Source: Halobacteriales archaeon (GTDB lineage Archaea > Halobacteriota > Halobacteria > Halobacteriales > SKSH01). From it: a stretch of 22,700 nucleotides of DNA. The translations under genes and the position numbers were made by a program. Within the stretch, counting starts at the first letter, position 1. Each line of letters starts with the position of its first letter. The notes below the pieces were generated by a model. That model ran no database searches and was not told the DNA's origin. It saw only the letters and a program-made list of their open reading frames with translations. The stretch lies in NCBI GenBank assembly GCA_007118075.1, contig SKSH01000011.1:1-22700 (forward strand), in the 5' to 3' direction. Positions 1 to 6,856 of the stretch are shown here, in pieces.

Positions 1-1508
1 AGTTTGCCATCAGCACACACGAATTCACCATCCTCGATGTGACCGATGTAATGCAGGAAATCAGCCTTCTGTTGAAGCACCGACGCAAGTTGTTCGGTGG
101 TGAGTTCAGTCTGTACTTCAACATCCATCTCAACGACCGATTCAGTTCCATAGAATTTCTCCAAAGAATGGAGTTCTGAGAGGAACTGTGGTTCATTGCA
201 AACGACCATCACTCGTAACGGTTCATCCAGTGATGTGACCCGGAGTCCGTTCTTGTATCCCTCGAGCAACCCTTTCGTCATTGCTGGCCGAACACCCTCC
301 CCAATCCATACCCGCTCTGTTTGTGCAGGGGCGTGTGCTGTCACCGAGTCTGCAGGGGGATGTCGATCATTCGTGTCGACGGTATTCGATACATCATACT
401 CATCCGTACCAGACGCAGCTGCTAGCTCTTCGCTAACGGTGATCACTGCCATCCGATTGAGAAGATACGGTACTGCTTCAATTGACTCTGGCTGCGGGGT
501 GACTGCTGCATGGATCGGCCAAGTTGGTTGGACGGGTGCGGTCACATCGAACGGAATGGTGAGATATTCCCGTAGTCGGTCGGGGGGAGAAAGCTCATAC
601 AGCCGGTCTGCATCGAGAGTCACCTGTTCCTCAATTCGCTCTCGTTCGGCGAGTTTGACCGGATACAACCCGACAGTCCTGACAGCGCAATCTAACGTGA
701 AAACATGACCAAGTACCCGCTGTATCTCCCGGTCCAAAGTCTCAAAATGCCCGAAAGTGAAGAGCTCCTCGTCTTCAATGAATAACGTCGGTCGATCTGA
801 TGGGACAAGTTTTGCTCCGAGGTAGTACACGAGTGGAGACATTTCGAGGATGGTTGCAAGATCGCTCGGGGTGCCAAGCTGAATATCGGGCGCTGGACAG
901 ACTAGGTTCGAGGGTGAAGCACAGTGGTCAGTCAGTTCGATTTTGGGTGGATGGCCCCGGAGCGTCGGGAACGATCGCTCCGGAGTGAGAGATTTCAGCG
1001 AGGAGCCGAGCCGTGAGATGGCATCCATCAGATCCGGTATCGCCGGAGTGGTCCGGATGGTTCCAGCTGGATGCTTGTGTTCTGACCGACCACCGATGCA
1101 CACGAGTCGAGGTTCATCGAAATCAATCAAGAGATCTGAACCAGATTTTGAGATGGTGAACGGGGCGTTGAACTTGAGATAATATTTCACTGCGCAAGAG
1201 CATTCGATGATGTATTCAGCGTCTGGGAAGGTGACTTCGGTAGAATGACGGATTTCGCGAAGCAGGCTTCCGCTCGAATCACGTACCATCGCCAGCGCAA
1301 CATCATGTCCAATGAGAAAGCTAGTCGTGGTGTGTACCGCTTGCTCCACGGGAAACTCGATTGAATTCGGATCAGCAGATTCGAGGGTGATACCCTCATC
1401 AACCGTGAGGAAGATGCGCTTGCGTTCTATCAAATCGACGATATCGATCCGCCCAGCATTGTCGTTCAAGATGTCGATCTGCTTCACCGTGTCCGCATCA
1501 GACATCAT
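1..1508 (-). CDS. Haloarchaeal CHAT (caspase-like) domain protein, 3' end cut off by the window
   Basis: One frame stays open on the minus strand from a double ATG (1508 or 1505) to the left edge, giving 502 codons without a stop. The N-terminus contains RIDIVDLIERKRIFLTV and later SPERSFPTLRGHPP-type wording (here LTPERSFPTLRGHPP), which I recognise from a widespread, uncharacterised haloarchaeal family. The last visible residues, FLHYIGHIEDGEF, look like the His strand (hhHhxGH) that opens the catalytic part of CHAT/caspase-fold peptidases; the Cys motif would lie beyond the window. A GGAGG sits 12 bases upstream of the ATG pair. No signal peptide or membrane segment is seen, so a cytoplasmic protein is likely. 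Base composition is A+T-richer than the rest of the window. The family link is from memory of homologues; protease activity is inference. Confidence 0.8.
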   Translation of the reverse strand, partial: MMSDADTVKQIDILNDNAGRIDIVDLIERKRIFLTVDEGITLESADPNSIEFPVEQAVHTTTSFLIGHDVALAMVRDSSGSLLREIRHSTEVTFPDAEYIIECSCAVKYYLKFNAPFTISKSGSDLLIDFDEPRLVCIGGRSEHKHPAGTIRTTPAIPDLMDAISRLGSSLKSLTPERSFPTLRGHPPKIELTDHCASPSNLVCPAPDIQLGTPSDLATILEMSPLVYYLGAKLVPSDRPTLFIEDEELFTFGHFETLDREIQRVLGHVFTLDCAVRTVGLYPVKLAERERIEEQVTLDADRLYELSPPDRLREYLTIPFDVTAPVQPTWPIHAAVTPQPESIEAVPYLLNRMAVITVSEELAAASGTDEYDVSNTVDTNDRHPPADSVTAHAPAQTERVWIGEGVRPAMTKGLLEGYKNGLRVTSLDEPLRVMVVCNEPQFLSELHSLEKFYGTESVVEMDVEVQTELTTEQLASVLQQKADFLHYIGHIEDGEFVCADGK

Positions 1509-1520
1509 GAACTCAAGCTG

Positions 1521-1525
1521 CCTCC
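1521..1525 (-). promoter_or_regulatory. Shine-Dalgarno-like GGAGG before the CHAT-like gene
   Basis: GGAGG on the minus strand, 12 bases before the first of two adjacent ATG codons. It supports starting the gene at 1508/1505 and suggests a leadered transcript, unlike many genes in this window. Confidence 0.45.
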
Positions 1526-1615
1526 ATTATGGTGGTATGAGGTCATTTTCAAGGGTAGCAACGATTGGATGAGGAGATGTCCCGATCCATATTCGATTGT
1601 CCATGATTAATACGA

Positions 1616-1622
1616 CATATAC
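1616..1622 (-). promoter_or_regulatory. Putative TATA box of the CHAT-like gene
   Basis: The minus strand reads CGTATATG in an otherwise A+T-rich patch (about 1595-1622). A transcript starting some 25 bases downstream would have a leader of about 85 bases carrying the GGAGG site. Seen by eye only; no transcription data. Confidence 0.35.
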
Positions 1623-1791
1623 GATCGCTGTACCAGGCTGAGTGTAGCCCGGAGAAAGAGGTACCGACTGTGCGATGAAGGTTGCAACAGCGATGCAGTC
1701 GTTGCGATATAGTGGAATGATGGACCGATCTACACGACCGGGAAACCGCGATATATCGACGGTGAGCGTCGTGATTGCTGGTGATGGCTAC

Positions 1792-1819
1792 GGAGCCGGC
1801 TGACCGAGCAACCGGCTCC
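1792..1819. repeat. Inverted repeat, 8-bp perfect stem
   Basis: GGAGCCGG at 1792-1799 is matched by CCGGCTCC at 1812-1819 with a 12-base loop. It lies 71 bases beyond the stop of the M24 gene (minus strand), so it could be a transcript-end structure, but there is no T-run next to it. Confidence 0.5.
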
Positions 1820-1889
1820 CTACTGCGTATTCACCATCTCGAATGGACGGGATGCAACAACGAGGGCAGTTCACAACCACGTGATCGGA

Positions 1890-3071
1890 TTATCGAATCA
1901 CGTTCGACGCCAAATCACGAGGGAAGTAGGTGAGCTGGTCTCGACCATCTTCGGTCACCGCAACCGTGTCAGAATGGCGGTAACCAGCCGATTCGGTGTA
2001 CAAGCCTGGTTCTATCGTGTACACCTGACCAGGTTGCATCTCGGCATCTGCCTCGTCTTCGACATGATCGCCCCAGCCACGATCGATGTACGGTGGCTCA
2101 TGACCGGCCATACCGATGTTGTGGCCAACATGATGCTGTGAGAGCTCGGCAACCCCTTGTTCATGGAAGTACGACTGGACCTCGTCATCGACAGATGCAA
2201 TGGATGCACCCGGTCCGATTGCCTCGATGGCGATCGTCTGTGCCTCGAGCATGAGCTCGAAGTACTCCCGTTGCTGATCGGTGGGTTCACCGATGAACAT
2301 GGTGCGCTCGAGCTCTGCAAAGTAACCATCCACGTTCGCCGTTGCCCCGGTGATGAGCACATCACCAGGGCTCAGCAACTCATTCGGAGTGTGGCCATGT
2401 GGCAGCGCCGATTCAGCCCCAGAGATGAATCCAGCGCGTACCGGTCCACTTCCTCGCACCCGTTCGACGTAGCGCTCACCAAGGGTGTCGAGCATCACTC
2501 GCGAGGCATCGAGTGAGGCACGCTGGCTGACCGTCGCTGGATGGGCACCGGCATGAGCATAATCCGCGAGATACCGATGTCCGAGGTTGGCCCATTTGGC
2601 AGACTCTCGGATCAGATCGACCTCGTGGTCGCTCTTCTCCCAACGCATCCGGCTGATCCAATCGACCGTCTCCACCTCGACGAAATCGGATAACGGTGGT
2701 CCAGTGTATCCCATGACTCCCGGTGCGCCATCTCCATCGGCAACGACCGATTCGATGCCGATCTCCTCGAGCATCCCAACGATGGTCTCGATCGGTTGAC
2801 CACCAGGGTAATCGAAGTAATGATACACAGCCTCGATCCTGGCGTTCTCCTCGACGCGTTCGACCTCGAGGCGCGGTACCGTGATCGCGATGGTGTCCTC
2901 GGTGACCGCGAGGGCCACCGGCCGTTCAGTTTGGATATGATGAAATCCGGTGAGGTAATCGATGCTTGTCGCCGTGAACCAGAGACATGCATCCGCTTCA
3001 GTATGCGACAGTTTGTCCCTGACTTGTTCAAGTCGGGTCGTATACTCCGTTGGTGGCAGTCTAGTGCCCAT
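1890..3071 (-). CDS. M24-family (pita-bread fold) hydrolase, creatinase-like subgroup
   Basis: A 393-residue protein with a creatinase/prolidase N-terminal domain (about 10-140, with IDYLTGF near 37-43) and a C-terminal M24 domain (about 145-385). Conserved M24 landmarks are LPHGHT near 223-228, HHVGHNIG near 313-320 and YTIEPG near 351-356. The usual five metal ligands are not all present: the first Asp position is Thr241 (LITGA), the second is Glu253 in GYFAELERT, and the last Glu is Ser367 in YRHSDTV. GYxxxLERT is what creatinase has, and creatinase is metal-free, so classical Xaa-Pro peptidase activity is doubtful. A creatinase, ectoine-hydrolase or other amidinohydrolase-like role is possible; substrate unknown. 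The ATG at 3071 is preferred over an upstream TTG overlapping serB because the N-terminus then matches the family and a TATA-like box lies 30 bases upstream. Confidence 0.85.
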   Translation of the reverse strand: MGTRLPPTEYTTRLEQVRDKLSHTEADACLWFTATSIDYLTGFHHIQTERPVALAVTEDTIAITVPRLEVERVEENARIEAVYHYFDYPGGQPIETIVGMLEEIGIESVVADGDGAPGVMGYTGPPLSDFVEVETVDWISRMRWEKSDHEVDLIRESAKWANLGHRYLADYAHAGAHPATVSQRASLDASRVMLDTLGERYVERVRGSGPVRAGFISGAESALPHGHTPNELLSPGDVLITGATANVDGYFAELERTMFIGEPTDQQREYFELMLEAQTIAIEAIGPGASIASVDDEVQSYFHEQGVAELSQHHVGHNIGMAGHEPPYIDRGWGDHVEDEADAEMQPGQVYTIEPGLYTESAGYRHSDTVAVTEDGRDQLTYFPRDLASNVIR

Positions 3072-3097
3072 ACTGATGGCTCGAAGGCGAAGTCCAA

Positions 3098-3104
3098 AAA
3101 TTAT
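3098..3104 (-). promoter_or_regulatory. Putative TATA box for the M24 hydrolase gene
   Basis: The minus strand reads CATAATTTTTGG, with ATAATT about 30 bases before the ATG at 3071. The spacing fits a leaderless transcript, implying the gene can be transcribed apart from serB upstream. Confidence 0.4.
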
Positions 3105-3118
3105 GGCCAGTCGGCAAT

Positions 3119-3751
3119 TCAAGAGATATCGAGGAGCTCGAGGATGGCCTCGAGGGAATCAACCTCATGGTCACAAACCTCGGCGACGACCGATGTAGGA
3201 TTGAATCCGATGGCCAGCCCGGCGAGTGTGAGCATGGGGATATCGTTCGCCCCATCGCCGACTGCCACCGCATCGCTCGTCTTACAGCCGAATCGTCTGG
3301 CCGTCTTCGTGAGCGCACGGTCCTTGGCACCCTCGATGAGCGGTCCCCTGACATCCCCTGTGAGTGCCCCCTCTCGAACCACCAGTTCGTTCGCGGTCAC
3401 CGAATCGACCACGATCCCATCCTCGGCAAACCGGTACTCCAGTCCACGTCTGAATCCTCCAGTGATGACTGCGACGATGACCCCAGCACGCCTGAGCCGG
3501 TCGATGGTCGATCTCGCTTGCGGTCGAAGTTCGATGCGAGCGAATGCGCGATCGGCATCATCAAGCTCGAGCCCCTCGAGCATGGCTACACGCTTTCTGA
3601 GGCTCATCCCATACGAGAGTTCACCTGCCATGGCCCGTTCTGTGATTGCCGCAACCTCCTCGCGGACACCGGCCTCGGTGGCGAGCTCGACAATCATCTC
3701 GTCATCGCTGAGCGTGCCATCGAAATCGAACGCGACCAGCGGTGGGGCCAT
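3119..3751 (-). CDS. serB: Phosphoserine phosphatase SerB-like HAD hydrolase
   Basis: A 210-residue HAD-superfamily phosphatase, close to the usual archaeal SerB length. Motif I is AFDFDGTLSD with nucleophile Asp9 and acid/base Asp11, motif II ITGGF at 97-101, motif III Lys143, and motif IV GDGANDIPML at 165-174. The family hydrolyses O-phospho-L-serine in the last step of serine synthesis, in the cytoplasm. The gene reads from ATG at 3751 and ends 47 bases before the M24 gene, on the same strand. An SerK/SbnI-like kinase candidate that would work on the same metabolite lies at 11159-11977. A related HAD phosphatase with a different substrate cannot be excluded, but the motif set and cap length fit SerB well. 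Confidence 0.85.
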   Translation of the reverse strand: MAPPLVAFDFDGTLSDDEMIVELATEAGVREEVAAITERAMAGELSYGMSLRKRVAMLEGLELDDADRAFARIELRPQARSTIDRLRRAGVIVAVITGGFRRGLEYRFAEDGIVVDSVTANELVVREGALTGDVRGPLIEGAKDRALTKTARRFGCKTSDAVAVGDGANDIPMLTLAGLAIGFNPTSVVAEVCDHEVDSLEAILELLDIS

Positions 3752-3847
3752 TGACGCCTGCCTGGCCAGCGAACAACTAGTGCCTTGCTATTCAGTTGGC
3801 CGGGCGATCGTCCAGCTCACCACCAATATCAATATAGATAATTTGTC

Positions 3848-3861
3848 CTATAACCTTATAG
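3848..3861. promoter_or_regulatory. Inverted repeat CTATAA-CC-TTATAG, likely TATA box(es)
   Basis: Two 6-base arms around a 2-base centre, inside the A+T-rich gap between serB (minus) and the plus-strand membrane-protein genes. The right arm TTATAG (3856-3861) is centred 33 bases before the ATG at 3891, so it fits as a TATA box for that gene. The left arm is the same box facing serB but would leave a leader of about 70 bases. Confidence 0.4.
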
Positions 3862-3890
3862 TGGGTAACGGGTGAAGGTCGCAAGTACCG

Positions 3891-4028
3891 ATGTCGACCG
3901 ATCATCGCCGACCGAACGAGGTCGAGAATCCCACATCCCCGCGTATAAATGATATCGCTGAATTCATCCTCATCATGGTGATCACTGGTGCAGTCGCCCT
4001 CGGCGGTGTCGCATTCCTCACCGTCTGA
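3891..4028 (+). CDS. Small single-span membrane protein, 45 residues
   Basis: ATG at 3891 to TGA at 4026-4028. The first ~23 residues are polar and charged, followed by one hydrophobic segment at about 25-45 (FILIMVITGAVALGG and onward) that runs to the last residue, so a single transmembrane helix with almost no tail. A TATA-like TTATAG lies 33 bases upstream. The 3' end overlaps the next reading frame (start at 3988 or 4006), which suggests co-translation with it. I do not recognise the family. Similar short membrane ORFs are common in haloarchaea and are often missed by gene callers. Confidence 0.6.
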   Translation: MSTDHRRPNEVENPTSPRINDIAEFILIMVITGAVALGGVAFLTV

Positions 4029-4368
4029 GGAATCCGGTGCAAACGCACTGGTCTACCGCCTCGCCGAGCACGAGCGGAGGTTCTGGCTCGCCGCGATCAT
4101 CTGGTATGGTTTTGGTGATACCGCCACCACCTTGTTCGGTCTCACCTATGCAGATGTCGCCGAGGTCGGGCCGATTGCGGCGCCGATGCTCGAGACATAC
4201 GGATTACTCGCCTTACTCATCCTCAAGGTTGCATTCTTCGCTGCAGCTGGCATCGCTTGGTATGGCATCTCCAGACCCACCCGCGTCGGTATCCCGATCG
4301 CCATCACCATTGTCGGAACTGCGGTCACGGTCTGGAATGCGTTCGTCATCCTCCTCTCGTTCAGCTGA
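3988..4368 (+). CDS. Small multi-span membrane protein (DUF5658-like)
   Basis: About 126 residues. After a Ser-rich N-terminus the protein has three to four hydrophobic segments; the first carries WYGFGDTATTLFGL, followed by VGPIAAPMLETYGL. A 'D-x-x-T-T ... N/G-P' pattern before a Lys in the next helix resembles haloarchaeal DUF5658-type membrane proteins; this assignment is from memory and tentative. No ATG is available: GTG at 3988 or GTG at 4006 are the candidates, both inside the preceding 45-residue gene, in the +1 frame relative to it. That overlap implies translational coupling. Function unknown. Confidence 0.7.
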   Translation: MQSPSAVSHSSPSEESGANALVYRLAEHERRFWLAAIIWYGFGDTATTLFGLTYADVAEVGPIAAPMLETYGLLALLILKVAFFAAAGIAWYGISRPTRVGIPIAITIVGTAVTVWNAFVILLSFS

Positions 4369-4390
4369 GCGGCACCGTAGGGCTTGATAG

Positions 4391-4906
4391 GTGTCGGCAC
4401 CCTCATTCAGTCACGATCGAATCGTGGATGACCACACCGACGACCCGACGGTCGAGACACCGCAACGACCCACCCTTGGGTGGGATGGCGAGCGACAACG
4501 GTGGGAACACGCCACCCTGCGTCGTGCGGTCAACCATGGGATCCGACTGTTCAACGACGGCGCCTATCACGAGGCGCATGACTGCTTCGAACACGAATGG
4601 TACAACTACGGTGCGGGGACGACCGAGAGCTCCTTCCTCCACGGGATGACGCAGGTGGCTGCCGGTACCTACAAGCATGTCGTATTCTCAGACGATGCCG
4701 GACTCCGGTCGCTGTTCAGCACCGCACTTGATTACCTCGAACCGGTCCCTGATGAGTTCTACGGGGTCGATGTGGCGACCATCCGACAAACGATGGCCAA
4801 TGCGCTCGTCGATCCCACGATCGTCGAGGGGTGGCAACTGACACTTGATGGAGAGAGACCCACTGCCGAGGCAGAGGATTACACCTATGCCGGGGGTTTC
4901 GACTGA
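4391..4906 (+). CDS. DUF309 domain protein
   Basis: 171 residues from GTG at 4391 (GTG at 4424 is an alternative; there is no in-frame ATG nearby). The core LFNDGAYHEAHDCFEHEWY (residues 53-71) and FLHGMTQVAAGTYKH (82-96) are the DUF309 signature, a helical domain with conserved His/Glu residues and no established biochemical role. The gene follows the membrane protein gene after 22 bases on the same strand and may be co-transcribed. The C-terminal ~60 residues are acidic. Family is clear; function is unknown. Confidence 0.85.
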   Translation: MSAPSFSHDRIVDDHTDDPTVETPQRPTLGWDGERQRWEHATLRRAVNHGIRLFNDGAYHEAHDCFEHEWYNYGAGTTESSFLHGMTQVAAGTYKHVVFSDDAGLRSLFSTALDYLEPVPDEFYGVDVATIRQTMANALVDPTIVEGWQLTLDGERPTAEAEDYTYAGGFD

Positions 4907-4949
4907 ATCATCGACGATAAATACACGTTCGGCTCACCTTTGACGAGGA

Positions 4950-6485
4950 TTACGACCAGACCAGCGGCACCCAGAAGGTGGTTGCAAGCGTGATGACCAC
5001 GATCGCCGCAAGCGTCAACCAGGCTCCGACTCGCACCATCAACGGGATCGTGAGGTAACCAGTCCCGAATACGATCGCATTCGGGGCGGTGGCCACCGGG
5101 AGCATGAACGCGAAGGAGGCAGAAAAGGCGACCGCTGCCATCAATACGAGTGGTTCGAGGCCAACCGCCACTCCGAGGCTGATCATAATTGGCATGAACA
5201 AGGCGGCAGTCGCCGTATTGGAAGTGACATTGGTCAGGAAGATGACCGTGACGGTGACGATGAACACGAGACCGAAGAGATCGGTCACGCCGAGTCCAGC
5301 GATAGCATCAGCGAGGATCCGGTCGAGGCCGCTCACCTGGAATGCCTTGGCGATGGAGAAACCGGCACCGAGCAACAGGAGTACGCCCCAAGGGACCCTC
5401 GTGGTATAGCTCCAATCAAGCATCCGTACGTTCCCGACCGGAACGAGGAAGACGAGGATCGCACCCGCGATGGCGATCGTCGAATCGGTGATGAACGGAA
5501 ACGCAGGTTCGAGCAAGAATGGACGGGTCAACCAACCGGTGACGACGAGGGTGAAAACGAGCAGCACCCGGCGCTCACCGGTCGTCAGCGAACCGAGAGC
5601 GGCGAGTTGCTCCTTGATGAGGTCTTGTTTGGCCGGCTGTCGATCGATGGTTGGGCGGAGCGTGATGATGAGAATCACCCATGCGATCGCCATGAAGACG
5701 ATCGCAACCGGGACCCCGACGAGCATCCATTCGAGGAACCCGATCTCGGCATCGAGCGCTGATTCGGCCACGCCAGCAAGTACCGCATTTGGCGGACTCC
5801 CGATGAGCGTCCCGGCACCACCGATAGAGGCACCGAAGGCGATCCCGAGCATCAAGGCGGTACCAAAGGCCGTGTTCGGTAACTCGGAGGGATCTTGTTC
5901 AATCGAATGGACAAGTTCCTCGGTAAGTGCCATATCGTCAATCGGCTCCTCGATGTCCCGTCGAGTAAGCGGTGGCACTCGACGCCCAGCGACGACGGTC
6001 AATTCCACGATCACCCCTGCGGCAATGGGGACCATCATCATCGCGGTGGCCGTATTGGAGATCCACATCGAGAGGAAACCGGTCGCCACCATGAAGCCAA
6101 GTACCAGCCGCCTGGCCCCGAGACCAAGTGCGGCGATGATCAATAAGGAGAAGCGGTGATGGAGGTTCCACCGCTCGATCGCGAGCGCGAGGAGGAAGCC
6201 ACCGAGCAACAGGAAGACGATCGAATCGGCATACGGCATCGTCGCCTCCGAAGCGGTCATCACACCGGTCGAAGGGAAGAGCACGATCGGTAAGAGGCTC
6301 GTCACCGGAATCGGGATTGCCTCGGAGATCCACCAGATGACCACCCAGCTGGTCGACGCGAGCACGACGATCGCCTCCGACGGGAGGGCGAACGGTTCAG
6401 TGAGCAAGATGGCAACGAACACCACCGGACCGAGCACGAGTCCGATCCGAGCACGCGTCATCCACGCATTCCATCCTGACTGCAT
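4950..6485 (-). CDS. DASS/SLC13-family sodium:anion symporter
   Basis: A polytopic membrane protein of about 511 residues. Two copies of the SNT motif, MWISNTATA near residues 140-148 and NVTSNTATA near 420-428, form the sodium/substrate site of the divalent anion:sodium symporter family, and MLPVATAPNAIVFGTG near 462-477 is the C-terminal family signature. The family imports dicarboxylates, citrate or sulfate with Na+; the exact substrate cannot be read from sequence. A hydrophilic cytoplasmic loop lies near 168-208. The ATG at 6485 is supported by a TATA-like AATAGTTATCC about 31 bases upstream. It is transcribed away from the small membrane protein gene at 6575. Confidence 0.9.
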   Translation of the reverse strand: MQSGWNAWMTRARIGLVLGPVVFVAILLTEPFALPSEAIVVLASTSWVVIWWISEAIPIPVTSLLPIVLFPSTGVMTASEATMPYADSIVFLLLGGFLLALAIERWNLHHRFSLLIIAALGLGARRLVLGFMVATGFLSMWISNTATAMMMVPIAAGVIVELTVVAGRRVPPLTRRDIEEPIDDMALTEELVHSIEQDPSELPNTAFGTALMLGIAFGASIGGAGTLIGSPPNAVLAGVAESALDAEIGFLEWMLVGVPVAIVFMAIAWVILIITLRPTIDRQPAKQDLIKEQLAALGSLTTGERRVLLVFTLVVTGWLTRPFLLEPAFPFITDSTIAIAGAILVFLVPVGNVRMLDWSYTTRVPWGVLLLLGAGFSIAKAFQVSGLDRILADAIAGLGVTDLFGLVFIVTVTVIFLTNVTSNTATAALFMPIMISLGVAVGLEPLVLMAAVAFSASFAFMLPVATAPNAIVFGTGYLTIPLMVRVGAWLTLAAIVVITLATTFWVPLVWS

Positions 6486-6510
6486 CCGCTGAGATCATCA
6501 CGGACCTCTC

Positions 6511-6521
6511 GGATAACTATT
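6511..6521 (-). promoter_or_regulatory. Putative TATA box of the DASS transporter gene
   Basis: The minus strand reads AATAGTTATCC, centred about 31 bases before the ATG at 6485, which suits a leaderless or near-leaderless transcript. Confidence 0.4.
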
Positions 6522-6545
6522 CTGTTCATCGTCATGACGACCCAC

Positions 6546-6551
6546 TTTTAC
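6546..6551 (+). promoter_or_regulatory. Putative TATA box of the small membrane protein gene
   Basis: TTTTAC, centred about 27 bases before the ATG at 6575. The same TTTTAC-type box precedes dph2 at a similar distance. Confidence 0.4.
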
Positions 6552-6574
6552 CGGTGACGCTCCCCGGTGATAGC

Positions 6575-6856
6575 ATGCCAACCGACGAAGCGCTGGAGAT
6601 CGTCATGTGGGCAGCTGGCCTTCTCCTCGTCCTCGTCGGGATCCTCATGACGATCGCCAGATTGGCGATCGCCAGACACACCGGTCGGTTCGACCCACCT
6701 TGGAGGTACGGCTTCGCTCCGTTCATCCTCGGGATGGCCCTCATCACGGTCTCAGCATACCGCCTTGGCGTTCGTGATGGACTCACTGAACTCTGGCTGG
6801 CGATCGTTACCGTCGGTATCGCCATGGCACTCGTTCACCTGATCCGCCGTCACTAG
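6575..6856 (+). CDS. Small membrane protein, three predicted spans, function unknown
   Basis: 93 residues from the ATG at 6575. Hydrophobic segments lie near residues 8-28 (MWAAGLLLVLVGILM), 44-60 (FAPFILGMALITV) and 68-88 (LWLAIVTVGIAMALV), with a basic end (HLIRRH). ATG 6575 is preferred to an upstream GTG at 6554 because of the TATA-like box 27 bases before it. Its TAG stop overlaps the stop of the convergent NSS transporter gene in a CTAG. I do not recognise the family. It lies between two Na+-coupled transporters, but nothing in the sequence ties it to either. Confidence 0.65.
   Translation: MPTDEALEIVMWAAGLLLVLVGILMTIARLAIARHTGRFDPPWRYGFAPFILGMALITVSAYRLGVRDGLTELWLAIVTVGIAMALVHLIRRH

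Larger units (their letters stand above)
1509..1889. other. Intergenic region between the CHAT-like gene and the M24 hydrolase gene
   Basis: No convincing gene. It holds the putative promoter and GGAGG of the CHAT-like gene, a minus-strand frame that is open for about 85 codons (ending TAA at 1527-1529) but has no ATG or GTG until 1604, and a hairpin at 1792-1819. The last 25 codons of that open frame begin MDNRIWIG; the same RxWIG string occurs inside the CHAT-like protein, so a decayed fragment is possible but weakly supported. Confidence 0.5.

Noticed and set aside
1792..1819. The GGAGCCGG hairpin as part of a tRNA
   Set aside because: No acceptor stem, T-arm (TTCGA) or CCA pattern surrounds it.
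2796..3875. A 359-codon plus-strand open frame across serB and the M24 gene
   Set aside because: It is the antisense shadow of two clearly recognisable genes. Its translation is low-complexity Ser/Arg-rich with no family motif.
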